Origin: an uncultured Prochlorococcus sp. | Lineage (GTDB): Bacteria > Cyanobacteriota > Cyanobacteriia > PCC-6307 > Cyanobiaceae | Reading direction: 5' to 3' | Length of the DNA: 23,779 nucleotides | NCBI GenBank assembly: GCA_902572675.1 | Contig: CACGGY010000008.1 | Span: 1 to 23,779 of the forward strand | Shown: positions 5,651 through 12,246 of the stretch, piece after piece | Numbering within the stretch: the stretch's first letter is position 1 | How the letters are laid out: each line of letters starts with the position of its first letter | Position numbers and translations under genes: made by a program | Notes under the pieces: generated by a model | What the model saw: the letters and a program-made list of their open reading frames with translations, nothing else | Database searches by the model: none | What the model was told of the DNA's origin: nothing

Positions 5651-7178
5651 ACTCAAGCTTACTTATTATCGGATTGGGTTTAGGAAGACTTGTGTTATTA
5701 ACTAATAATCCCCAGCTTAATTGTTCTTTCCAAGGAATTTCTTCTCTGTATAGGGAACCAAGTTGATCATTAATTTTTGAAGATAATTCCGGCAATATAG
5801 GTAGTAGCAATAAACCTATAATTCGAGTACTTTCTAGAACGTTGTAAATAATTTCTTTGACAAGAGGCATATTATCTTTCTCTTTTACTAACATCCATGG
5901 TTGATTATCATTTAAATACAAATTTGTATTAATTGCTAGGCTAAGCACTTCATTAGCTGCTAGATCTAATTTGTAGATATTAAAGTTATGAATATAGTTT
6001 TTAACTGCAATATTGGCATAATTCTCTAATTTATTTTTACTCGAAATTTCTTCAATACTAGGCACTTTATTATCAAACCATTTTCTAGACATAGATGAAG
6101 TTCTATTTAGTAAATTGCCAATTGTATTTGCAAGATCATTATTGATAATGTCAACAAATCTTTTATCTTGAAAATCTCCATCATTTCCTAGTGATATGTC
6201 TTTAATGAGATACCACCTTACAGGATCATTTCCATATTTTGAGAGCAATAGATCAGGGTCGAGTACATTCCCTAAGCTTTTACCCATTTTTTGCCCTTCT
6301 CTTGTAAGAAACCCATGACCAAAAACCTTTTTAGGAACCTTTATACCAGCAGAAATAAGCATTGCGGGCCAATATACAGCATGGAATCTCAGAATATCTT
6401 TACCAATTAAATGGATATCAGCTGGCCATCCTCCATTAATTGATTTTTTCAATGAAGGTTCTGTCGCATCAGAACTGATGGCACTTACATATCCAAGTAA
6501 AGCATCAAACCATACATAAAAGGTATGGTTATCGTAATCAGGGACGGGAATTCCCCATGTGACATTTGTTCTTGAAATTGAAAAATCCTTTAAACCTTTA
6601 GAAACAAAATTTATAATTTCATTCTTTCTTTCTATTGGCTCTATAAAAGAAGGTTCGTTGATTATTTTCTCAATTTCTTTTTGATATTTAGAGAGCCTAA
6701 AAAAGAGATTCTCTTCATTTTTCCATTCTAGATTCTTTTGATGTATGGGGCACTTGTATGTTGATGAGTTTTCTGGATTATCTTTAAATTCCTCGCAACC
6801 GACACAATACCAACCCTTTTGAACTCCCATATAGATGTCATCTGATGCTTTTACTCTTTTATAAAATTCATTAACAACAAATTCATGATTTTTTGAACTT
6901 GTCCTTATAAATTTATCAAATGATATATTCCAATTTTTCCAATTAATATTAAAAACTTCTGAGATTTCATCACAATGTAATTTTGGCTCAATACCCTTTT
7001 CATTAGCTGTCCTTTGTATTTTTAAACCATGTTCATCAACACCAGTGATGAAAATAACATCTTCACCTATTAGCCTTTTATACCTAGCTATTGAGTCACA
7101 AATTATTGTTGTATATACACTTCCTAAATGAGGTTTATCATTAACATAGTATAAAGGGGTGGTAATGACAAAAGTCAT
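5634..7178 (-). CDS. metG: MetG, methionyl-tRNA synthetase
   Basis: This class I synthetase charges tRNA-Met. The product is 514 residues, the short form without the C-terminal tRNA-binding extension. The HIGH-type motif is PHLGS (16-20). The zinc knuckle is intact: Cys125, Cys128, Cys143 and the following CPIH. DIHLIGKDILRFHAVYWPA (from about 254) is the conserved core, and the KMSKS loop reads KMGKS (297-301). The anticodon-binding helical domain follows, with NDNQPWMLVKE near residue 426. The start ATG is clear. It overlaps lptC downstream by 17 nt. The RNB gene lies 69 bp upstream on the same strand, so the unit may extend from rpmG to lptC. Confidence 0.96.
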   Translation of the reverse strand: MTFVITTPLYYVNDKPHLGSVYTTIICDSIARYKRLIGEDVIFITGVDEHGLKIQRTANEKGIEPKLHCDEISEVFNINWKNWNISFDKFIRTSSKNHEFVVNEFYKRVKASDDIYMGVQKGWYCVGCEEFKDNPENSSTYKCPIHQKNLEWKNEENLFFRLSKYQKEIEKIINEPSFIEPIERKNEIINFVSKGLKDFSISRTNVTWGIPVPDYDNHTFYVWFDALLGYVSAISSDATEPSLKKSINGGWPADIHLIGKDILRFHAVYWPAMLISAGIKVPKKVFGHGFLTREGQKMGKSLGNVLDPDLLLSKYGNDPVRWYLIKDISLGNDGDFQDKRFVDIINNDLANTIGNLLNRTSSMSRKWFDNKVPSIEEISSKNKLENYANIAVKNYIHNFNIYKLDLAANEVLSLAINTNLYLNDNQPWMLVKEKDNMPLVKEIIYNVLESTRIIGLLLLPILPELSSKINDQLGSLYREEIPWKEQLSWGLLVNNTSLPKPNPIISKLEYEQDL

Positions 7179-7247
7179 AAAGCTTTTTTTATTAATACTA
7201 ACAGATAATTTTTAAACTAATATCAACCTATTATATTTATAATTTTA

Positions 7248-8432
7248 TTAATAAATAAACTCTAATAGATTACTATCATTTTTATTATATTTAACTTTAT
7301 AAATTTTATTAATATATATTTCTATTGATACAAAAAGAGTAATAAGAATTTCTAATGAATATTCTGGAAAATAAACCAATGCAATATTTCTTTTATGATT
7401 AATCCACTTAACGAATATTATTTTATAAAAAGGCTTTTTTTCATTATTAAAAAATAATGTTAAATACTTAAATTTATCATTTTTAAAAATATTATTATTC
7501 TCTGCTTGCCTATTCTTCGAATAATCAATAATTTTAGAGACTGAATCTATACTTAAAAGTTCGTAATCATTAATTTTATTATATACTTGTCTTTGAATAA
7601 TTAAATCAAGGTATCTTCTCAATGGTGAAGTACATTGTACATACATTTTAAGTCCTAATGATTCATGGACTCCAGGCTTAGTTGTTATATAACTTCTTCC
7701 CATATATTGTTTTAATATTATATATTTAATTTCACTATCATTGTATCTATTAAGTATTTCAGATGGAATGCAATTTAATTTCTGAATTCTAAATGCAGCC
7801 GCTAAATTATATTTATCTATAAATAAACTTGTTACATAACCCATTAATATCATTGATTCTGCAACTATAATTTGTGATATTGTTTTTTCTAATTTATTTA
7901 ATACAACTTTATCCTTATGTAATTTAATTTTACTATTAGGACTTTCAAAAATTATTGCTCCTTGTTTCTTTCTAAATGTAATACTTTTTTCTAATAAATT
8001 TTTAATCTCAATTAATTCTTTTTCTTCTTTAGGTTCTAATTCAAATATTTCATTTGCATCTTCGTATGTTAGTTGATATTTTGGTTTTATTATTGCTTCA
8101 ATTAATTCATAATTATTTATTGATCCATCGTCATTGAATTCTATTGCTGCACTAATAGTTTCCGAAATTTTATTTTGAGCTAGATTTGCTTTTTCTAGAA
8201 TAGCTTTAGGTAGCATTGGGACATATTGATCAACTAAATATAAACTGCTATTTTTCCTTCTTGCATCTAAATCAACATTAGAGTCATGCAAAAAGAGTTT
8301 GCAAGGATTACTAATATGTATCCATAAATTTTTTATATTTCCTTCTTTTATTTCTAATGAAATAGCGTCGTCAACCTCATGTGGATCATCAGAGTCAATT
8401 ATATATGTTTTTAAATTAGTTAAATCTTTCAA
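7248..8432 (-). CDS. RNB-domain 3'-5' exoribonuclease, compact Zam-like form
   Basis: This is a 394-residue member of the RNase II/RNase R family, which degrades RNA processively from the 3' end. The catalytic metal site appears at once: IDSDDPHEVDDAISLE (12-27), with Asp13, Asp21 and Asp22 as metal ligands and Glu19 at the position that is Asp in E. coli. Plant organellar enzymes have Glu there too. The second hallmark is CTSPLRRYLDLIIQRQV (about 267-283). There are no N-terminal cold-shock domains: the domain begins at residue 10 and only 45 bp separate the gene from rpsR. The C-terminal 85 residues are beta-rich, Ile/Asn/Lys-rich and at best a degenerate S1 domain. The start is TTG, since an in-frame TAA lies just upstream. 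Cyanobacterial homologs are annotated Zam or ribonuclease II. Confidence 0.85.
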   Translation of the reverse strand: MKDLTNLKTYIIDSDDPHEVDDAISLEIKEGNIKNLWIHISNPCKLFLHDSNVDLDARRKNSSLYLVDQYVPMLPKAILEKANLAQNKISETISAAIEFNDDGSINNYELIEAIIKPKYQLTYEDANEIFELEPKEEKELIEIKNLLEKSITFRKKQGAIIFESPNSKIKLHKDKVVLNKLEKTISQIIVAESMILMGYVTSLFIDKYNLAAAFRIQKLNCIPSEILNRYNDSEIKYIILKQYMGRSYITTKPGVHESLGLKMYVQCTSPLRRYLDLIIQRQVYNKINDYELLSIDSVSKIIDYSKNRQAENNNIFKNDKFKYLTLFFNNEKKPFYKIIFVKWINHKRNIALVYFPEYSLEILITLFVSIEIYINKIYKVKYNKNDSNLLEFIY

Positions 8433-8477
8433 ATATTTGAGATATTAATTATAGTGCCAACTATATTCAATATGAAA

Positions 8478-8699
8478 TTAACCTTCAGGATTTACGAAGG
8501 GTAAAAGAGCAACAATTCTGGCTCTTTTAACAGCTAATGTAAGATCTCTTTGTTGCTTAGAGGTTAAACCTGTCATCCTTCTTGGTAGGATTTTACCCCT
8601 CTCAGTTATGAATTTCTTTAGTAGTTCTACATCCTTATAGTCAATAGGATCTCCAGGTTTGATAGGTGATAATTGTTTTTTAAAAATTGAATTAGGCAT
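8478..8699 (-). CDS. rpsR: 30S ribosomal protein S18
   Basis: This is the 73-residue S18 protein of the small-subunit platform, where it pairs with S6. The family signature runs through DYKDVELLKKFITERGKILPRR (about 20-41), TGLTSKQQRDLTLAVKRAR (about 43-61) and ALLPF at the end. The length is normal. It follows rpmG by 17 bp on the same strand, the usual cyanobacterial and chloroplast rpl33-rps18 order, and is followed by the RNB exoribonuclease. A ribosomal-protein and RNA-decay operon is likely. Confidence 0.97.
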   Translation of the reverse strand: MPNSIFKKQLSPIKPGDPIDYKDVELLKKFITERGKILPRRMTGLTSKQQRDLTLAVKRARIVALLPFVNPEG

Positions 8700-8716
8700 G
8701 ATTTAAATTGATTTAG

Positions 8717-8911
8717 TTACTTTATTTCTTTGTGAATTGTCATTCTGTTTAAATGAGGATTAAACTTTTTTAGTTCTAATCTTTCAGTTGTATTTCTACG
8801 ATTCTTCTCAGTAGTATATCTTGAGACACCGTTTGATCTCTTAGGATCTGTGCTTGTCCTAGCTTCAGTACATTCAAGGGTCACTACAACTCTTGTCCCT
8901 TTTTTAGCCAT
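8717..8911 (-). CDS. rpmG: 50S ribosomal protein L33, zinc-ribbon cysteines mostly lost
   Basis: The 64-residue product begins MAKKGTRVVVTLECTEART. I chose ATG at 8911 because the family starts there; an upstream in-frame ATG at 8959 would add 16 atypical residues. The L33 signature VSRYTTEKNRRNTTERLELKKF and the C-terminus TIHKEIK are clear. The usual zinc ribbon needs two Cys pairs, roughly CTxC and FCxxC. Here only Cys14 remains: the first pair reads CTEA and the second region reads FNPHLN. This is a zinc-independent (C-minus) form. It is the first gene of an operon with rpsR and the RNB gene, and is divergent from pheT with a 101-bp spacer. Confidence 0.95.
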   Translation of the reverse strand: MAKKGTRVVVTLECTEARTSTDPKRSNGVSRYTTEKNRRNTTERLELKKFNPHLNRMTIHKEIK

Positions 8912-9012
8912 TTTAATTAATACTTTATTGTATAATTTTCTATTGTACATCTTCAACAAACTTTTTTGAAGATATACTCATTTCTTTTATCATCATTGAT
9001 TAAAAAATATAT

Positions 9013-11457
9013 ATGAAAATTTCTCAAAATTGGTTGAAAAATTTAGTAGATATTTCTTCTACTCCTGAAGATCTCTCTGAGAAATTGTCAATTGGTGGAT
9101 TTGAGGTTGAATCATTAGAAGATTGTTCAGAAAATGTAAATGGTGTTGTTTTAGGTAAGGTCTTATCTGTTTTAAAACATGAAGGATCTGACAAACTCTC
9201 AATTTGTCAAGTTGATATTGGTACTCCAAAGAATTTACAAATTATCTGCGGTGCACGCAATATTAAACCAAATATTTATGTTTATGTTGCTACTGTCGGT
9301 GCGAAATTAAAAGCAGTTGATTTAACTATTCAAAGAAGTGAAATTAGAGGTGTTGTGAGTGAAGGAATGATATGCTCTCTGCAGGAACTAGGATTAGAAG
9401 ACTCAAGCGAAGGGATAGAGATAATTGATGATGATTTAGCCATGAAATATGATTTAGGCACTCCAGGGTCTGAATTACTTCAATTAAATGATTTTATATA
9501 TGATTTAGCCATTACAGCTAATAGACCTGATGGAATGTCTGTTATTGGTATAGCCCGCGAAATTTCAGCCCTTTTAGAATCTACATTAAATTTTCCAGAA
9601 TTAAACAATAAATACAATATTCATTTACTTAAGGGAAATAAACTTTGCCCAGAAGCTATAACATCTAATTGCATTTATACAATTAGCTGTATTGATGGAG
9701 TAAATGGAGATATATTATCGCCAAAATGGCTTAAAGACCGTATAGAAAAATCAGGAATAAAGTCAATTAATCTTCTAGTTGATTTAACAAACTATATTCT
9801 TTTAGAACAAGGACAACCATTGCATGCATTTGATAAAGAAAAACTATCAAAATTGATTGGAAAAGAAGTTTCTCCAGAAGACTTCTCTGTACGAAAAGCT
9901 AAAGATAACGAAAACCTTGTATGTTTAGATGGTAAAAAATATGAATTAAATGAAAATATTACAGTAGTTACTTGTTGTAATAAACCTGTTGCTATTGCAG
10001 GGGTAATAGGTGGTTTAGAGACTTCTGTAACCAATACTACCTCTTCTATTTTTCTTGAAGGTGCTGTTTTTAATCCAGTTACTATAAGAAAATCTTCAAA
10101 GGCGGTAGGAATAAGAACAGAATCTAGCAGCAGATATGAAAAAGGGATTTCATCAAAAAATACAATAAATGCAGTTACCAGAGCAATTAATCTTTTAGAA
10201 GAATATTTTTCTATTAATTTACCAATCATCAATTCTTCGAATTTAAAAAATGATGAGGATAATTGTATTAAATTAAGGAGAAATCGAATACATAAAATTC
10301 TTGGTCCAATAATCATCAACGATCAATTTGAAAAAAGAAATTTATCTGATCCTGAAATAGTTGATAAATTAACACTAATAGGTTGCACTTTAAAGAGTAA
10401 AGAATATGGCTGGGATGTAACAGTAATTCCTAATAGATCACAAGATTTAATGAGAGAAATAGATTTAATTGAGGAAATTGCGAGATTAATAGGGTATGAC
10501 AGATTCGACTTGAACCTTCCTAATCCAATTAAGCCTGGAAAATTGTCATCAGAACAGTTGGCATTGAGAAAAATAAAAAATGGTTTTACGGACAATGGTT
10601 TTAACGAAGTACTTAGTTACTCTCTTGTTCCAGAAGATAAAGAAACACTGATAAAGATTTCTAATCCTTTGTTGTTAGAAACTAGCTGCTTAAGAGATAA
10701 TATCTGGAAAGAACATTTGGAAATTGTAAACCGTAATATTAAAGCTGGGCAAACAAGTTGTTCTATATTTGAAATTGGAAATATTTTTTATAATAATACT
10801 GAGTTTATTCAAGAAGAATTGCTGAATGGTGCAATTTATGGCAATAGAAAATTTGGAAAATGGGTTAATTCGGGTAAGGATAACGATCTTAATTATTATC
10901 AGGCTAGAGGAAAGTTAAAGGAAGCCTTATCATGTTTGAATGTAAAAATTGATGATAAACCTACTGATAGTATAGATTTCCTACATCCAGGAAGAACAGC
11001 AAAATTAATTATTGAAGGGAAAGATGCAGGATATTTTGGTGAAATTCATCCAAAATTAATACTAGAGAAGAAATCATTAAAAAAAGTTTATTTATTTAGC
11101 ATAAATGTAGTTAACCTTTTGGGAGCTAGTACAAGAAAAAATAAATGGATTCCAATATTTAAGCAATACCCAATTGTTCCGAAAATAGAAAGGGATATAA
11201 ATTTTGTTTTCAGCAAGAAATTTCTAATTAGCGATATAACATCACAGATAAGGAAAAAAGGAAAAAATCTTCTAGAGGATGTAAGTTTAATTGATGTTTT
11301 CGAAGATATAAAACTTGGTAATGACCATATAAGTTATACATTTAGATTAGCTTATAGAGATAAAGATAAAACATTACTTGAATCAGATATTGCGTCAATA
11401 CATTCAAATATCATTTCAAATGTAGAAAAATGTTTCAACACAAAATTGAGGAAGTAA
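9013..11457 (+). CDS. pheT: PheT, phenylalanyl-tRNA synthetase beta subunit
   Basis: The 814-residue subunit of the (alpha-beta)2 enzyme charges tRNA-Phe. The N-terminus is MKISQNWLKNLVDI. An EMAP/tRNA-binding OB domain spans about 40-150, with VGAKLKAVDLTIQRSEIRGVVSEGMICSLQELGL the key segment. The B3/B4 editing region covers about 210-390 (LVDLTNYILLEQGQPLHAFD, RTESSSRYEKG). B5 is near 420-500 (MREIDLIEEIARLIGYDRF). A catalytic-like core follows, and a C-terminal ferredoxin-fold anticodon-binding domain (about 720-813, KQYPIVPKIERDINFVF and beyond). The length is normal. pheS is not in the window, so the two subunits are unlinked here. A 7-bp hairpin (11479-11495) lies just after the stop and may act as a weak terminator. 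Confidence 0.97.
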   Translation: MKISQNWLKNLVDISSTPEDLSEKLSIGGFEVESLEDCSENVNGVVLGKVLSVLKHEGSDKLSICQVDIGTPKNLQIICGARNIKPNIYVYVATVGAKLKAVDLTIQRSEIRGVVSEGMICSLQELGLEDSSEGIEIIDDDLAMKYDLGTPGSELLQLNDFIYDLAITANRPDGMSVIGIAREISALLESTLNFPELNNKYNIHLLKGNKLCPEAITSNCIYTISCIDGVNGDILSPKWLKDRIEKSGIKSINLLVDLTNYILLEQGQPLHAFDKEKLSKLIGKEVSPEDFSVRKAKDNENLVCLDGKKYELNENITVVTCCNKPVAIAGVIGGLETSVTNTTSSIFLEGAVFNPVTIRKSSKAVGIRTESSSRYEKGISSKNTINAVTRAINLLEEYFSINLPIINSSNLKNDEDNCIKLRRNRIHKILGPIIINDQFEKRNLSDPEIVDKLTLIGCTLKSKEYGWDVTVIPNRSQDLMREIDLIEEIARLIGYDRFDLNLPNPIKPGKLSSEQLALRKIKNGFTDNGFNEVLSYSLVPEDKETLIKISNPLLLETSCLRDNIWKEHLEIVNRNIKAGQTSCSIFEIGNIFYNNTEFIQEELLNGAIYGNRKFGKWVNSGKDNDLNYYQARGKLKEALSCLNVKIDDKPTDSIDFLHPGRTAKLIIEGKDAGYFGEIHPKLILEKKSLKKVYLFSINVVNLLGASTRKNKWIPIFKQYPIVPKIERDINFVFSKKFLISDITSQIRKKGKNLLEDVSLIDVFEDIKLGNDHISYTFRLAYRDKDKTLLESDIASIHSNIISNVEKCFNTKLRK

Positions 11458-11468
11458 TTGTATTACTA

Positions 11469-11517
11469 TTCTCATATAAGACTAGAAACTAGTCTAATTA
11501 TAATTCTTATATAAGAT
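11469..11517. repeat. Two copies of the GTCTYATATRAGAC palindrome
   Basis: Copy 1 (11469-11482) matches 13 of 14 positions of the consensus. Copy 2 (11504-11517) matches 12 of 14 and contains a perfect 12-bp palindrome, TCTTATATAAGA (11505-11516). Between them AGACTAG-AAA-CTAGTCT (11479-11495) forms a further 7-bp hairpin. A partial direct repeat of the first part (TCATATAAGACTAG) recurs at 11527-11540 with one change. The block lies between the pheT stop and the small secreted gene at 11563 and could act on the latter's promoter. Confidence 0.65.
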
Positions 11518-11562
11518 AAATAATAATCATATAAAACTAGTAAATGTTGTATTATAAATTAC

Positions 11563-11811
11563 ATGGTTAATTTACTATCACTATTATTATCTTCAGTGCT
11601 ATGGGTACAAGTTCCCCAATGGTCTGACGATTGGTCAAAATGTTCTGTAGATGTTCCTGATGCTTCATGTCATTGGTACATAACTGCACCTGATAACACT
11701 TTTGGAGAAGGGTTTGATTGGGCTAGTGCTCCTTGGTTTGACGCAAATGGATTAAGCGATGTACCCAGGATTGATAGACAAACTGCTATTGAAAAGCTAC
11801 AAAAAAAGTAG
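11563..11811 (+). CDS. Small secreted Trp-rich hypothetical protein, 82 aa
   Basis: The product opens with a short hydrophobic signal-like segment (MVNLLSLLLSSVLWVQV). The mature part is compact and unusual for this genome: seven tryptophans overall, two cysteines (Cys27 and Cys36) that could form a disulfide, many Asp and few Lys until the end (PRIDRQTAIEKLQKK). Pairs such as QWSDDWSKC, CHWYITAPDNTF and DWASAPWFDANGL suggest a small folded binding domain in the periplasm or lumen. The coding region is visibly richer in G and C than its flanks. A TATTAT hexamer (11550-11555) close to the ATG could be a -10 for an almost leaderless message. Palindromic repeats sit on both sides and a strong hairpin begins at the stop codon. 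I recognise no family. Confidence 0.7.
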   Translation: MVNLLSLLLSSVLWVQVPQWSDDWSKCSVDVPDASCHWYITAPDNTFGEGFDWASAPWFDANGLSDVPRIDRQTAIEKLQKK

Positions 11812-11831
11812 TACTGTCTATAAGGCAGTAC
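11811..11831 (+). terminator. Strong hairpin at the end of the secreted Trp-rich gene
   Basis: GTACTGTCT and AGGCAGTAC pair over 9 bp (one G-U) around a 3-nt loop, starting at the last base of the stop codon. No T-tract follows, so it may stabilise the 3' end rather than terminate transcription. Confidence 0.45.
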
Positions 11832-12008
11832 ATGTAGATATAAAATCTAGTTATAGTAACACTTTGTAGGAATCATTAATTTCCTGGACAGACGAAGGAC
11901 AAGATTTATTGATAAATTAATTAATTAAAAAATTTTTTTGTGCTTTCCATTAATCTAAATGATGGATTAATTAAAACAAAATAATAAATCTTACTTATCT
12001 ATAAATAG

Positions 12009-12045
12009 ACTTTATATGAGACCTACCTTTAGTCTCATATAAGAC
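12009..12045. repeat. Inverted pair of GTCTYATATRAGAC sites
   Basis: TTATATGAGAC (12012-12022) and GTCTCATATAA (12032-12042) are perfect 11-bp inverted repeats around a 9-nt loop. The right arm extends to a full 14 of 14 match to the consensus (12032-12045); the left copy (12009-12022) matches 11 of 14. They could be two protein-binding sites or a cruciform/RNA hairpin. Confidence 0.65.
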
Positions 12046-12076
12046 AAACTATACAGATATATTTCTTTTTATTTCG

Positions 12077-12113
12077 ACAAGCAAAACATAAATGCTTTGT
12101 ATTTTAATTTTTT
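12077..12113 (+). terminator. Candidate Rho-independent terminator, plus strand
   Basis: ACAAGCA (12077-12083) pairs with TGCTTTGT (12093-12100) with a 1-nt bulge and a 9-nt loop, followed by TTTTAATTTTTTT (12101-12113 region). The orientation suits a plus-strand transcript, either the 11563 gene read-through or a small RNA from the spacer. Confidence 0.4.
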
Positions 12114-12179
12114 TCCATTCAAAATAAATGATTTAATAATTTACGACTGTTAATTTAATTGGCGATGGCTTAGAGTTTT

Positions 12180-12204
12180 AGTCTTATAATTCTATTATAA
12201 GACT
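12180..12204. repeat. Perfect 11-bp inverted repeat related to the palindrome family
   Basis: AGTCTTATAAT and ATTATAAGACT are separated by TCT. Each arm contains the half-site GTCTTATA of the GTCTYATATRAGAC family, here in an expanded arrangement. It lies 43 bp from the 3' end of the RHH-J gene. Confidence 0.65.
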
Positions 12205-12224
12205 TTTAACTAGACTTATTTAGA

Positions 12225-12238
12225 GTCTCATTTGAGAT
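12225..12238. repeat. Palindrome copy next to the RHH-J stop codon
   Basis: GTCTCATTTGAGAT matches the 14-bp consensus at 12 positions and ends 8 bp before the stop of the minus-strand gene at 12247. It contains the arms TCTCA and TGAGA. Confidence 0.5.
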
Positions 12239-12246
12239 TAATTATA

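Larger units (their letters stand above)
11812..12246. other. 435-bp noncoding spacer rich in hairpins and palindromes
   Basis: No convincing gene is present. From left to right it holds the hairpin at 11811-11831, TAGAT/ATCTA (11835-11849), and a G/C-richer patch near 11879-11905. Next are a TTAATTAATTAA tract running into AAAAAATTTTTTT, a perfect 11-bp inverted repeat (12012-12042), and a terminator-like hairpin (12077-12113). An 11-bp hairpin (12180-12204) and a last palindrome (12225-12238) follow. The spacing of these elements suggests a regulatory region or a small-RNA locus between the secreted protein gene and the RHH-J gene. Confidence 0.6.

Noticed and set aside
6280..6300. KMGKS in MetG as a defective KMSKS loop
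   Set aside because: Gly at the third position is a tolerated variant in this enzyme class and the other catalytic motifs are intact.
9792..10595. Long open frames on the minus strand opposite pheT
   Set aside because: They lie wholly inside pheT, whose protein is conserved along its full length; they are antisense shadows.
11870..11920. Short open frame whose translation contains SWTDEGQDLL, protein-like
   Set aside because: A TAG precedes it immediately, there is no start codon, and it is only 16 codons long. It could be a relic but cannot be called a gene.
11917..11938. TTAATTAATTAA followed by A6T7 as a terminator
   Set aside because: The pairing is AT-only with no stable stem or loop; it is more likely simple AT-rich spacer.
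11458..12246. CRISPR array from the repeated palindromes
   Set aside because: The repeats are only 14 bp, vary in sequence and orientation, have irregular spacing and no cas gene is present.
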